A stretch of DNA of 44,082 nt. Source: Flavobacteriales bacterium (GTDB lineage: Bacteria > Bacteroidota > Bacteroidia > Flavobacteriales > Flavobacteriaceae). Shown here in pieces: positions 9,278 through 17,665 of the stretch; the first letter of the stretch is position 1; every line of letters begins with the position of its first letter. Location of the stretch: positions 1 to 44,082 of the forward strand of contig WTJI01000017.1 in assembly GCA_011524905.1 (NCBI GenBank), read 5' to 3'. The position numbers and the translations under genes are program-made. Under the pieces are notes generated by a model, which was given only the letters and a program-made list of their open reading frames with translations, was not told the DNA's origin and did no database searches.

Positions 9278-9760
9278 TTAAAAAAATCTAGCGTGCCAAC
9301 TTTGTTGAGCAGGAACCTCCCATAAGGTTTCCAACTCTTTTTTGTTGAGCACCAAATTATTAAATACAATCGTATCCTTAGAAACAGAGCGGTTTTTGAC
9401 CAACTTTTTGAATTCCGATAATGGCTTATAGGCCAAATATTCCCCTTGTCGGAAAGTAACATTCATTTTGTCTAAAAGAGTCAAATTAAATTCTTGTTCG
9501 ATCTCTTGGATACATCTAACGGAAGCGTCAATTGAACAACCACTTGCCGATTGAAGGGCTTCGTTGAGGGCAATTACCAAAAAACGCTTGTAGATAATTT
9601 TGAACCCTGCTTGTAAGTCCGTCCCATGGGCCGTCCATTGGGTTAAAAAAGTTTGCATTTTATCTTGAATTTTAATGCTTTCCTCCTCCGAAAGAGGACG
9701 GTTAGCAGGATAAATCCAAATACGTGCAGAATCTGGCAGGGTGTCAAATGGAACAAACAT
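9278..9760 (-). CDS. Conserved Flavobacteriia protein of unknown function
   Basis: This 160-residue soluble protein begins MFVPFDTLPDSARIWIYPANR, shown here only in part because of its recognisable start. I recall homologs in Flavobacteriia under the misleading name ABC transporter ATPase. No Walker A, Walker B or signature motif is visible, so that name is not supported. There is no signal peptide or membrane segment. The ATG at 9760 is preferred to the TTG at 9787 because the longer version would overlap the upstream gene and adds a segment without family resemblance. It lies four bases after the CCG-domain gene and one base before the NagZ-like gene, so it is probably in the same operon. 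Its function cannot be inferred. Confidence 0.8.
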   Translation of the reverse strand: MFVPFDTLPDSARIWIYPANRPLSEEESIKIQDKMQTFLTQWTAHGTDLQAGFKIIYKRFLVIALNEALQSASGCSIDASVRCIQEIEQEFNLTLLDKMNVTFRQGEYLAYKPLSEFKKLVKNRSVSKDTIVFNNLVLNKKELETLWEVPAQQSWHARFF

Positions 9761-9764
9761 AAGC

Positions 9765-10544
9765 TTATAAGTCTTCGGCTTCGGCAATCAACTCAGCAAT
9801 ATCTTTGACTGGTAATAGATCTTCTTTCTCTTTGTTTTTAACCCCATCAGTCATCATGGTATTACAGAAAGGACAAGCTGCTGCAATTATATCGGGTTGC
9901 ACTTCAAGTGCCTGTTCAGTGCGTTCTATATTAATGTCTTTATTTCCTGCTTCTGGTTCTTTGAACATTTGAGCCCCGCCTGCGCCACAGCAGAGACCAT
10001 TGGATTTACAGTTCCGCATTTCAACAAGTTCGGCATCCAATTTTTTTAATAGCTCTCTTGGTGCTTCATAAACACTGTTAGCACGACCTAAATAACAAGG
10101 GTCATGGAAGGTTATTCGCTTGCCGCGAAAGGTATCGCCTTCTACACGGAGTTTGCCTGCACGAACTAATTTTTTGAGTAATTGGGTATGATGCATCACT
10201 TGATAGTTGCCACCCAATTCAGGATATTCGTTTTTAAGGGTATTGAAACAGTGTGGACAGGTTGTAACAATCTGAGTGACTTCGTATGCATTAAGAACTT
10301 CAATATTGCTCATGGCTTGCATTTGAAAAAGAAACTCGTTTCCTGCTCTTTTAGCAGGATCTCCTGAGCAGCTTTCTTCTGTACCGAGTACAGCAAAGGA
10401 CACTTCTGCCTTCTGAAGAATTTTTACAAAAGCCTTAGTTATTTTTTTAGCTCTGTCATCAAAACTCCCCGCACAACCAACCCAAAATAGGACTTCGGGC
10501 TTTTCGCCTCGTGCATTCATTTCAGCCAAAGTAGGTACAACCAT
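9765..10544 (-). CDS. CCG-domain Fe-S oxidoreductase subunit (HdrB/HdrD-like)
   Basis: This 259-residue cytoplasmic protein has two CCG (DUF224) domains. The first holds WVGCAGSFDD, ESCSGD and TTCPHC. The second holds HDPCYLGR, the full LCCGAGG box and AACPFC. Such domains bind non-cubane 4Fe-4S clusters in heterodisulfide reductase HdrB/HdrD, QmoB-associated proteins, GlpC and LutA. The membrane 4Fe-4S protein at 11110-12429 would supply the quinone-linked electron-transfer half, so together they look like a split HdrDE/QmoC-type complex. The electron donor and substrate are unknown. The ATG at 10544 lies eight bases after the HAD-like gene. Confidence 0.9.
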   Translation of the reverse strand: MVVPTLAEMNARGEKPEVLFWVGCAGSFDDRAKKITKAFVKILQKAEVSFAVLGTEESCSGDPAKRAGNEFLFQMQAMSNIEVLNAYEVTQIVTTCPHCFNTLKNEYPELGGNYQVMHHTQLLKKLVRAGKLRVEGDTFRGKRITFHDPCYLGRANSVYEAPRELLKKLDAELVEMRNCKSNGLCCGAGGAQMFKEPEAGNKDINIERTEQALEVQPDIIAAACPFCNTMMTDGVKNKEKEDLLPVKDIAELIAEAEDL

Positions 10545-10552
10545 GCTTGTTG

Positions 10553-11002
10553 TTATTTGTTGTGTTCTCCGTCGTCAAAAACTTCTATTGTAACTTCTTT
10601 TTCTACCAAGTCGGTAAATTTTCCATTATAACGTGTGGCACGCACCAAATGGTTATCTATCCAATGGTAATTGCCACCACGAGGTTTTCCCATCAAAAGG
10701 CTATGGTATTTAAATCCATTTTCTTTAAGCCATTTTTCAGTAACCGCTCTGTGAGCTTCAACACGAGAGGTAAAAAAACAGATCAAATGCCCTTCGTCGT
10801 ACCATTTATTCAAAGTAATTCGAGCGTCTGGATAAACATTAGCAGTGGCCATCCGTTCTGGTTCTTCGTTGGGAATATCATCACAAATTGTTCCGTCTAT
10901 ATCAATTAAATAATTTTTGATTCCATCAGGTAATACGGGACTGACTACTTCACCGTTTTCTACTTTTTTATGCAAATAATCTTCTGCTTCTTCTTTTTTC
11001 AT
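10553..11002 (-). CDS. Small HAD-like phosphatase family protein
   Basis: This 149-residue cytoplasmic protein carries the HAD motif I DIDGTICDD near residue 34, a motif II-like FFTSR near residue 77 and a C-terminal WIDNHLVRA. It is shorter than typical HAD phosphatases and lacks a cap domain. As I recall, close relatives in Flavobacteriia are often labelled phosphoheptose isomerase, but no SIS domain is visible, so that label is doubtful. It sits between the membrane 4Fe-4S gene and its presumed CCG-domain partner. That position suggests co-expression with the redox pair but does not reveal a substrate. Confidence 0.8.
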   Translation of the reverse strand: MKKEEAEDYLHKKVENGEVVSPVLPDGIKNYLIDIDGTICDDIPNEEPERMATANVYPDARITLNKWYDEGHLICFFTSRVEAHRAVTEKWLKENGFKYHSLLMGKPRGGNYHWIDNHLVRATRYNGKFTDLVEKEVTIEVFDDGEHNK

Positions 11003-11109
11003 GAGATATTGATTGTAAATGTTTAGTGATCAGAGGGAACATCCAAAACAAGAGCCTAATGATATAGGGTCAAAAAATATAAGGATGTTTCATTGGTTTA
11101 AGGGTTGAT

Positions 11110-12429
11110 TTAATTTTCTTGTGCCCAGAGTAGGCGGTCTTGATTGTTGAAAGGCCAGGGTGCGCCGTTATTTTCAATATTACTCATCATAGCATTTAGG
11201 TCAGAAGGAGCAGCAGACTGTTCCATGACTAAATACTGTCTCATATCCATTATTATTGAGAGCGGATCAATATCAACAGGGCAAGCTTCAGTACACGCAT
11301 TACAAGAGGTACAAGCCCACAATTCTTCGCGTGAAATATAGTCATCCAATAATTGTTTCCCGTCAGAAAGCCCGGTTTTTTTACGCTGTTGATTACCCAC
11401 TTCCGTCAATCGATCCCTGGTATCCATCATTATTTTTCGAGGTGATAGTTTTTTCCCAGTTTGGTTGGCGGGGCAAACACTCGTACAACGACCACACTCA
11501 GTACAGGTGTAGGCGTTCATTAGTTGTACCCAATTTAAATCCATCACATCAGAAGCACCAAATTTATCTGGTTCTGCTTCAGTTGTTGGTGCTGCGTATG
11601 GGTCAGCGTTTGGATCTAGCATTAATTTCACTTCTTGGGTAACGGTAGCGTTATTTCGAAAAGCACCCTTAGGCATCAAATTTGCATAAAAGGTGTTTGG
11701 AAAAGCCAGGAGTATATGCAAGTGTTTTGAATAATAGAGATAATTCAGGAAAATAAAAATCCCGATGATATGTGACCACCAAAATGTTCTTTCCAATACG
11801 ATCAATGTTGATTCTGACAAATTGTCAAATAATGGCATGAGATATTGGGAAACTGGAAAATACCCAGCTTGTTGATAGTGTACTGCTCCAAGCTGTTGCA
11901 GTAAGGCATCGGTAGCATTCATTGACAAAAATAAGCCCATGAGAATGATTTCGAAATATAAAATCAGATCTGCATCTAACTTTGGCCAACCTTTCATTTC
12001 TGCTTTCCAAAAGCGTTGGATACGCAAAACATTTCGCCGCAACCAAAAAACTATGACCGAAACAAGGACAAGAAAAGCAAGGACTTCAAAACTACCAATA
12101 AGAAAATTATAGAAACTCCCTAAATATGGTGCAAAAACTCTATGAGTACCTAGTAATCCATCAACAATGATTTCAAGCAATTCGATATTTATCAAAATAA
12201 AACCCAAGTAAACAACAACGTGCAAAATTCCGGCAACAGGCCTTCTGACCATTTTTGATTGTCCAAGAGCAATACGAGCCATATTGCGCCATCGTGCGCT
12301 TTTTTGATCGGTTCGGTCTGTGGATTTACCCAACTGAATATTAGCTATAATCTGACGTATATTTTTTGTGAATATACCTACGGCAACAACAAGTAGAACT
12401 GCAAAAATAACATTGGGTATCAGATTCAT
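11110..12429 (-). CDS. Membrane 4Fe-4S electron-transfer protein (HdrE/HdrC-like fusion)
   Basis: This 439-residue protein has about five N-terminal membrane helices (residues roughly 5-30, 65-95, 105-135, 155-175 and 215-245). Histidines in the membrane part, such as ILHVVVY and WWSHIIG, could bind heme b as in HdrE or NarI-type subunits. A cytoplasmic ferredoxin domain follows with two clusters, CTECGRCTSVCP near residue 311 and CTSCNACTEACP near residue 375. This layout matches HdrE fused to HdrC, or QmoC. It probably passes electrons between the menaquinone pool and the CCG-domain protein at 9765-10544. The gene is nine bases downstream of the MlaD-like gene, followed by a 107-base gap. 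Confidence 0.88.
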   Translation of the reverse strand: MNLIPNVIFAVLLVVAVGIFTKNIRQIIANIQLGKSTDRTDQKSARWRNMARIALGQSKMVRRPVAGILHVVVYLGFILINIELLEIIVDGLLGTHRVFAPYLGSFYNFLIGSFEVLAFLVLVSVIVFWLRRNVLRIQRFWKAEMKGWPKLDADLILYFEIILMGLFLSMNATDALLQQLGAVHYQQAGYFPVSQYLMPLFDNLSESTLIVLERTFWWSHIIGIFIFLNYLYYSKHLHILLAFPNTFYANLMPKGAFRNNATVTQEVKLMLDPNADPYAAPTTEAEPDKFGASDVMDLNWVQLMNAYTCTECGRCTSVCPANQTGKKLSPRKIMMDTRDRLTEVGNQQRKKTGLSDGKQLLDDYISREELWACTSCNACTEACPVDIDPLSIIMDMRQYLVMEQSAAPSDLNAMMSNIENNGAPWPFNNQDRLLWAQEN

Positions 12430-12437
12430 AAACTTAC

Positions 12438-13385
12438 CTATTGCTTATTTGTATTGGTTTTATAGACTTGATTTTTTTTGCCAAAAAGTGAAAAATGAAC
12501 GTATCGCTTAGGATTTTCCTTTAAATCGTTGATTAAAAGTCCTAATTCTTCTATTGTATAATTTAGATTCGTGTAGAGACTATCGTTTTTGAGCAAGCGC
12601 CCGGCAGTACCGTGCCCCTGATCTAGTTCTTCCAAAAGATGATTTAACTGAATTGCGATCGCTTCGTAGCTGGCAATGGTTTTCTTGAGATCAACCTGAC
12701 GAATTGAATCTGTGATTTGAGATAAATTCGCTGATGTTTTCTCAATATTTACAAAGGATTTTTGGATTGATTGATTGTTTTGCTGAAGCAGTTTGGCAAT
12801 AGCCAAGCTCGCCTTATTGGCATTTTTTGCGGTTTCTGTAAGATTGTCCAAGGTCGCTTTAAGATTGTTTTGCGAATCCTTGTTAAGTACATTACTGACT
12901 CCTGAAAACAAGGAATCCACACTAGTGAGCGTACTGGTAATTTTTTGTTGTAAGGGTGCTATTTGTTGGTTGACCAATTCTGTTAAACCTGGTTTGGTTT
13001 TAGCGATTAACGTATCTCCTGTTTGTATGGGGTTTGATTCAGAAAAATCGGGTAGTATCGAAATAGCTTTTCCACCAATCAATCCGGTTTCATACAGTAA
13101 TGCCGTGCTTTTTTTGGTGAACGTCAGATTGTCCCGAATATTCATGGTCACCAAAATCTTAGTAGTATTGGGCAAAAAATCGATCTGAGTTATTTTTCCA
13201 ACAGTTAATCCATTAATAGATACTTTGGCGCCATTAACTAAACCTTCAATTTCGTCATAAACAGCATAAACGGTTTTTTCTTGTGAAAAAAGGGTGCTTC
13301 CCTTTAAAAAATCAAAACCCCAAATAAAGGCAAGGACTCCCGATAAAACAATAAAGGCTGTCTTTATTTCTCTAGATATCTTCAA
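12438..13385 (-). CDS. MCE/MlaD family lipid-transport protein
   Basis: This 315-residue protein has one N-terminal membrane helix (about residues 9-27), an MCE domain (about 36-115, with the VYDEIEGLVNGAKVSINGLTVGKI pattern in part) and a long C-terminal alpha-helical region likely to be coiled coil. MlaD-type proteins form periplasmic rings that move phospholipids between the membranes. The start is TTG: an in-frame TAG lies only nine bases upstream of it, and the next ATG would remove the helix and much of the MCE domain. No MlaE or MlaF permease/ATPase genes are adjacent, so its partners must be encoded elsewhere. Confidence 0.88.
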   Translation of the reverse strand: MKISREIKTAFIVLSGVLAFIWGFDFLKGSTLFSQEKTVYAVYDEIEGLVNGAKVSINGLTVGKITQIDFLPNTTKILVTMNIRDNLTFTKKSTALLYETGLIGGKAISILPDFSESNPIQTGDTLIAKTKPGLTELVNQQIAPLQQKITSTLTSVDSLFSGVSNVLNKDSQNNLKATLDNLTETAKNANKASLAIAKLLQQNNQSIQKSFVNIEKTSANLSQITDSIRQVDLKKTIASYEAIAIQLNHLLEELDQGHGTAGRLLKNDSLYTNLNYTIEELGLLINDLKENPKRYVHFSLFGKKNQVYKTNTNKQ

Positions 13386-13402
13386 AGTGCTATTCTATGT
13401 TT

Positions 13403-13410
13403 CAAAAGTA
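13403..13410 (-). promoter_or_regulatory. Candidate -7 box (TACTTTTG) for MlaD-like gene
   Basis: Read on the minus strand, TACTTTTG matches TAnnTTTG exactly. It ends 17 bases before the TTG start at 13385, between the amidase and the MlaD-like gene. There is no clear -33 element. Confidence 0.3.
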
Positions 13411-13434
13411 CAAAATAAATGTGCGAGGATGCTA

Positions 13435-14562
13435 TTATTTTTCTTTCAATGCTTGATCTATTGGAATTTTTTCATCTCCTAAAAAAGCAGCAACAAAAGC
13501 AGACTTATACCCTTTTCTTTTAGCCATTCGCACCCACCGTTTTGCTTGTTCATAGTTAGTTGTTTTTTCATAATAATAGCGATAGAGACCATTGTTTTCT
13601 TCTTTATGTATGGGGGAAAGTCCGTTGAAATTAAAGGGTTTGGGTGCCAAAGAATTTTTACTCGCAGCAATTTGTATGCGAAAATAAATAGCCTTATCGG
13701 GAGGATTTGATTGAGACGGTTTCCCAGCAGGTATGACCTCTGCCACACTTTTTTGAAGTGCATCTCTGTAATCAACGACAGCATCGGCTATAGCTTGAGC
13801 CATTTGTTGTTGGCCCCTAGCTGAATTGAGATATGCACCTTCTTTGGTATTGGTTAGAAAACCTGTTTCAACGAGAACACTGGGCATGTAAGTGTATTTT
13901 AACACAATAAAGCCAGCTTGCTTTACAGTTCTATCTTTTCTTTTTAGATTTTTGACAAAACGATTTTGAATTTTTGAGGCTGCAACTATACTTTGATCAA
14001 GATAAGTTTCTTGCATTAGGGTTAAACCTATAACAGACTCTGGGTTGTTGGGGTCATATCCTTCATAATTTTTTTCAAAATCATCTTCATAAAAGATTAC
14101 TGAATTTTCACGTTTAGACACCTCAAAATTGCGCTGATTGGCATGAAGCCCTAGAACAAAAGTACCTGCCCCATAGGCTTGTGAAGTATGAGCATCACAA
14201 TGTATGCTAAGAAAAAGGTCAGCGTCTGCCTTATTAGCAATCTCTGCGCGCTTTATCAAATCAACAAAAACATCCGTTTTTCGAGTGTAAATGATTTTGA
14301 TGCCTGATTGCTTTTTTAATTCCTTCCCGATAGCAAGAGCAATGTTTAATGCGATGGTCTTCTCAGTGTATCGATTTTTAAAACCCCTGTTGCCAGGATC
14401 TTTTCCGCCATGACCTGCGTCAATGACGACAACAAAAGGTTCTTGGGCAAATATTTTGATTGGTTGCCCCATAAATACGATACATAAGATGAGCAACAGA
14501 CGCTGTATATCGAAAATTTTTGCAATCCTTGTGAAATCGAAAGGAAGTAGGTAAAATATCAT
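13435..14562 (-). CDS. N-acetylmuramoyl-L-alanine amidase with SPOR-like tail
   Basis: This 375-residue Amidase_3 enzyme cleaves the bond between MurNAc and the stem peptide in peptidoglycan. A hydrophobic signal segment ends near residue 40 (IFAQ). The zinc site starts with DAGHGG (His51) and Glu67, continues with the SIHCDAH histidine, and the catalytic glutamate is in VLVETGFLTN. The last 85 residues (from YFRIQIAAS) resemble a SPOR domain, which would target the enzyme to denuded glycan at division sites. The ATG at 14562 is chosen; a GTG at 14622 would overlap the divergent LptD-like gene. Its position between mlaD-like and lptD-like genes fits an envelope cluster. Confidence 0.92.
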   Translation of the reverse strand: MIFYLLPFDFTRIAKIFDIQRLLLILCIVFMGQPIKIFAQEPFVVVIDAGHGGKDPGNRGFKNRYTEKTIALNIALAIGKELKKQSGIKIIYTRKTDVFVDLIKRAEIANKADADLFLSIHCDAHTSQAYGAGTFVLGLHANQRNFEVSKRENSVIFYEDDFEKNYEGYDPNNPESVIGLTLMQETYLDQSIVAASKIQNRFVKNLKRKDRTVKQAGFIVLKYTYMPSVLVETGFLTNTKEGAYLNSARGQQQMAQAIADAVVDYRDALQKSVAEVIPAGKPSQSNPPDKAIYFRIQIAASKNSLAPKPFNFNGLSPIHKEENNGLYRYYYEKTTNYEQAKRWVRMAKRKGYKSAFVAAFLGDEKIPIDQALKEK

Positions 14563-14614
14563 TAATTTAGCGCATTTCAATAACCTAAGCCCAACAAATT
14601 TAGGATTAATCACT

Positions 14615-17248
14615 TTGCGCACAAAGTCTTTTTATACACTTCCGCTGTTAATATTTTTTCATGCTGCTCTGGTGTGGAGCCAGCAAACACCCCAAGAAGT
14701 CCAATCCATTCAGAAAATCCAAAAGGATAGTCTCACTCGTACAACCATTCAAAAAGACAGTATAAAAAAAGAACCTTTATTACTCGATAAAGTCCGTTAT
14801 ACAGCCAAGCAAAAGGTCAATATCAATCGAAAAGAAAACAAGCTATACTTGGTTGATGAAGCTGAACTTTATTATCAAGACATCACGCTGCGTGCGGGGT
14901 TGATTGTCTTGGACTATAAAACCAAAGATGTATACGCAGGTCGTATTGCTGACAGCGTTGGGAATTTGAGCCAATTTCCTTTTTTTAAACAAGGCCCAAA
15001 TGAAGTAAATCCAGATTCGATACGATACAATTTCGAAACCCAAAAAGCATTGATCTGGAATTCGAAATCGGCACAATCAGGGATGAACGTTTTTTCGCAG
15101 TTCACCAAAAAAGAAAACGATTCTGTTTTTTATTTGAAAGACGCTAAAGTAACCACAGCTGGAGATTTAGAAACGGCAGATTATTATTTTAAAACCCGTC
15201 GGGCTAAGTTGGTCCCAGGTGGAAAAATTATTACTGGGCTTACCAATATGTGGATTTCAAATGTGCCTACTCCCATTGCCCTCCCCTTTTCCTATTTTCC
15301 ATCAAATCAAGAATTGACTTCTGGTTTTTTGTTCCCCTCAATTAGTGAAAACAATAATAGAGGCTATGCGGTACAAAACGGAGGATATTATTTCAACTTA
15401 TCTGAGTATTTTAACTTGGCATTGACTGGGGATTATTTTACCAATGGGAGTTATGGACTTCGTGTTGATTCAAATTACAGGAAGCGTTATAAATACAATG
15501 GTACGCTGAGTTTTCGATATGAAAATTTAATTTCTGGAGAAAGAGGGCTTCCTGGTTATGGAAAGTCAACCATCTCTAACCTAAGATGGTCGCATAGCAA
15601 GGATCCTAAATCTAGCCCCAATTCAACCTTTTCTGCCTCCGTTAATTATGGAAGTAGTGATTATTACCAACAATCAATCAACCAATTGAACTCACCAAAT
15701 TTTTTAAATAATAATTTGAGTTCGTCAATTTCATACGCTAAAACATTTCAAGGTACGCCGCGGGTTAATTTATCTCTCACTACGGCATTATCTCAAAATT
15801 CAAGATCCAAAGAAGTCAATCTTACACTACCTACCCTGCAAGCGAATATGGATCGAATATTCCCATTTGCCCCAAAAACAGGTTCGAAAAAAGGGTTTAT
15901 TCAAAACATAAACTTTCAATATACAACGCAGGCAGAACAACGCATTATAGTTCAAGAAGAAGAACTTTTTAAAGCGGGGATGTTTGACAAAGCTCGATCT
16001 GGAATGAGACATACAATCCCTATCTCAACCAACTTCAAAATCCTAAAGTACATTAGTGTTTCTACAAATGCCAATTACAGTGAAATATGGACACCAAGAA
16101 TAATCAGATACAATGATTTTGATCCTGTTCTTGGAACTGCAACAAAAGATACAATATCAAAATTTGGAGCATTTCGTCAGTATAGTTTTGGGGCAAGTTT
16201 TGGTACAACGATTTATGGAACTCTAAATTTTGGAGAAAATAGTCGTATAAAAACCTTACGCCATACGATTCGTCCCTCAATCACATACAGCAATCGCCCG
16301 AGTTTTGATCAATATTATGATGAATACATAATTGATGCTGAGGGCAATACCAGAGAATATACAAGATTTGAAGGGAGTTTATATGGCGCACCAGGTAAAG
16401 CCTATTCAAGTAGCATTGGCTTGAGTTTAAGTAATAATTTTGAAGCCAAAGTAGTCGATAGAGATACAACCAAAAAAGAACTAAAGAAAGTGGTTTTACT
16501 CAATAACCTCAATATAGCAACTAGTTACAATGTGGCTGCTGATTCTTTAAACATGGCACCAATAAGAATGACTACGGGCCTTTCTCTCTTAAAAAATAAA
16601 ATGAGTGTCAACTTTGGTGCTACCTTCGATCCATATACCCTTAACAATGATAATGTAAGAATCGGCACTTACCACATAGCAAATGGAGGTGGTTTGGCCC
16701 GATTAACAAGTGCCAATGTCAATATGAATTACAGCATAAACAATAACACTTTCGGTGGTGATAACGATGATGATGGAGAATCTGAAAATACTGAAATCAC
16801 ATCAAGTGGAGGACGTGAAGATGATCTCTTTGGTAGATCTGCTAATTTCTACAGTAGGCAAAATAAAAACAATGATGAGCAGAGTAACGTGCCTGAATAT
16901 CCACCCTTTCAAACTAAAATTCCGTGGAATTTGAAATTCGCTTACTCACTTACCTACAACAACAATGTAGGACAACGAGACTTTTCAACTAATTCTTTGA
17001 TGTTTTCAGGGAACATTGACCTCACCCCGAAATGGAAAATTGGAATTTCTTCGGGCTATGACTTCAAACAAAAAGGATTCACTTACACCCAATTCAGGTT
17101 TGACCGTGATTTGGATAGTTGGCAAATGAATTTTAGTTGGGTGCCATTTAGTGATAGAGCTTCTTGGAACTTTTTTATAGGCATTAAGTCTGGCATGCTT
17201 AGTGATATTAAATACGAAAAAAACAGTGAACCTTATCGAAATCTTTAA
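14615..17248 (+). CDS. lptD: LptD/OstA-like LPS transport outer-membrane protein
   Basis: This 877-residue outer-membrane protein has a signal peptide (residues 1-22, ending VWSQ), an OstA/LptA-like beta-jellyroll region (about 55-200, with KLYLVDEAELYYQD) and a long beta-barrel with alternating aromatic strands ending in YEKNSEPYRNL. Proteins of this type insert lipopolysaccharide into the outer leaflet of the outer membrane. The start is a TTG (MRTKSFYTL) because no ATG is available before the signal peptide, and the frame stays open upstream. The barrel includes an acidic, glycine- and asparagine-rich stretch (about residues 705-760) that may be an exposed loop. RidA follows 12 bases downstream. 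Confidence 0.85.
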   Translation: MRTKSFYTLPLLIFFHAALVWSQQTPQEVQSIQKIQKDSLTRTTIQKDSIKKEPLLLDKVRYTAKQKVNINRKENKLYLVDEAELYYQDITLRAGLIVLDYKTKDVYAGRIADSVGNLSQFPFFKQGPNEVNPDSIRYNFETQKALIWNSKSAQSGMNVFSQFTKKENDSVFYLKDAKVTTAGDLETADYYFKTRRAKLVPGGKIITGLTNMWISNVPTPIALPFSYFPSNQELTSGFLFPSISENNNRGYAVQNGGYYFNLSEYFNLALTGDYFTNGSYGLRVDSNYRKRYKYNGTLSFRYENLISGERGLPGYGKSTISNLRWSHSKDPKSSPNSTFSASVNYGSSDYYQQSINQLNSPNFLNNNLSSSISYAKTFQGTPRVNLSLTTALSQNSRSKEVNLTLPTLQANMDRIFPFAPKTGSKKGFIQNINFQYTTQAEQRIIVQEEELFKAGMFDKARSGMRHTIPISTNFKILKYISVSTNANYSEIWTPRIIRYNDFDPVLGTATKDTISKFGAFRQYSFGASFGTTIYGTLNFGENSRIKTLRHTIRPSITYSNRPSFDQYYDEYIIDAEGNTREYTRFEGSLYGAPGKAYSSSIGLSLSNNFEAKVVDRDTTKKELKKVVLLNNLNIATSYNVAADSLNMAPIRMTTGLSLLKNKMSVNFGATFDPYTLNNDNVRIGTYHIANGGGLARLTSANVNMNYSINNNTFGGDNDDDGESENTEITSSGGREDDLFGRSANFYSRQNKNNDEQSNVPEYPPFQTKIPWNLKFAYSLTYNNNVGQRDFSTNSLMFSGNIDLTPKWKIGISSGYDFKQKGFTYTQFRFDRDLDSWQMNFSWVPFSDRASWNFFIGIKSGMLSDIKYEKNSEPYRNL

Positions 17249-17260
17249 AAGTATGTACGT

Positions 17261-17644
17261 ATGAGAAAGATCATTCAGACTCCCCACGCACCACTTCCTA
17301 TTGGTCCGTATAGTCAGGCAGTTCAAATTAACGATACACTTTACTGTAGTGGCCAAATTGGGCTTGATCCTGTAACTATGGAATTAGTGACTGAAAGTAT
17401 CGAAGAGGAAACTGAGCAGGTTATGAAAAACTTGACAGCCGTACTTAAAGCCGCAGGAATGAGTTTTGATCAGGTCGTAAAGGTATCAATTTTCCTAAGT
17501 GATATGGCTCATTTTGAGTCCGTCAATGCCATTTACGGAAGATATTTTGACCACCAAACAGCACCAGCACGAGAAACTGTTGCCGTTCAAACGCTTCCCA
17601 AATCAGTCCGTGTAGAAATCAGTATAATAGCTGTGGGGGCTTAA
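17261..17644 (+). CDS. ridA: RidA family enamine/imine deaminase
   Basis: This 127-residue member of the YjgF/YER057c/UK114 family hydrolyses reactive 2-aminoacrylate-type enamines released by PLP enzymes. It has the full family pattern: PIGPYSQAV near the start, YCSGQIGLDP, KVSIFLSDM, and the C-terminal PARETVAV and VRVEISIIA, which contains the active-site arginine. The length is exactly typical. The ATG at 17261 follows LptD by 12 bases, suggesting co-transcription. It converges with the BadF-type kinase gene across a 21-base gap that has no terminator hairpin. Confidence 0.93.
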   Translation: MRKIIQTPHAPLPIGPYSQAVQINDTLYCSGQIGLDPVTMELVTESIEEETEQVMKNLTAVLKAAGMSFDQVVKVSIFLSDMAHFESVNAIYGRYFDHQTAPARETVAVQTLPKSVRVEISIIAVGA

Positions 17645-17665
17645 ATACCCGGTATGATACAAACC

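Noticed and set aside
11003-11109. Possible hairpin with AACATCC/GGATGTT arms between the HAD-like and membrane Fe-S genes
   Set aside because: The arms are only seven bases and more than 40 bases apart. A nearby TATTTTTTG is one base too long for the -7 box, so nothing firm can be stated.
14563-14622. Longer GTG start for the amidase overlapping lptD
   Set aside because: It would add a basic segment before the signal sequence and overlap the divergent gene. The ATG at 14562 gives a normal exported protein.
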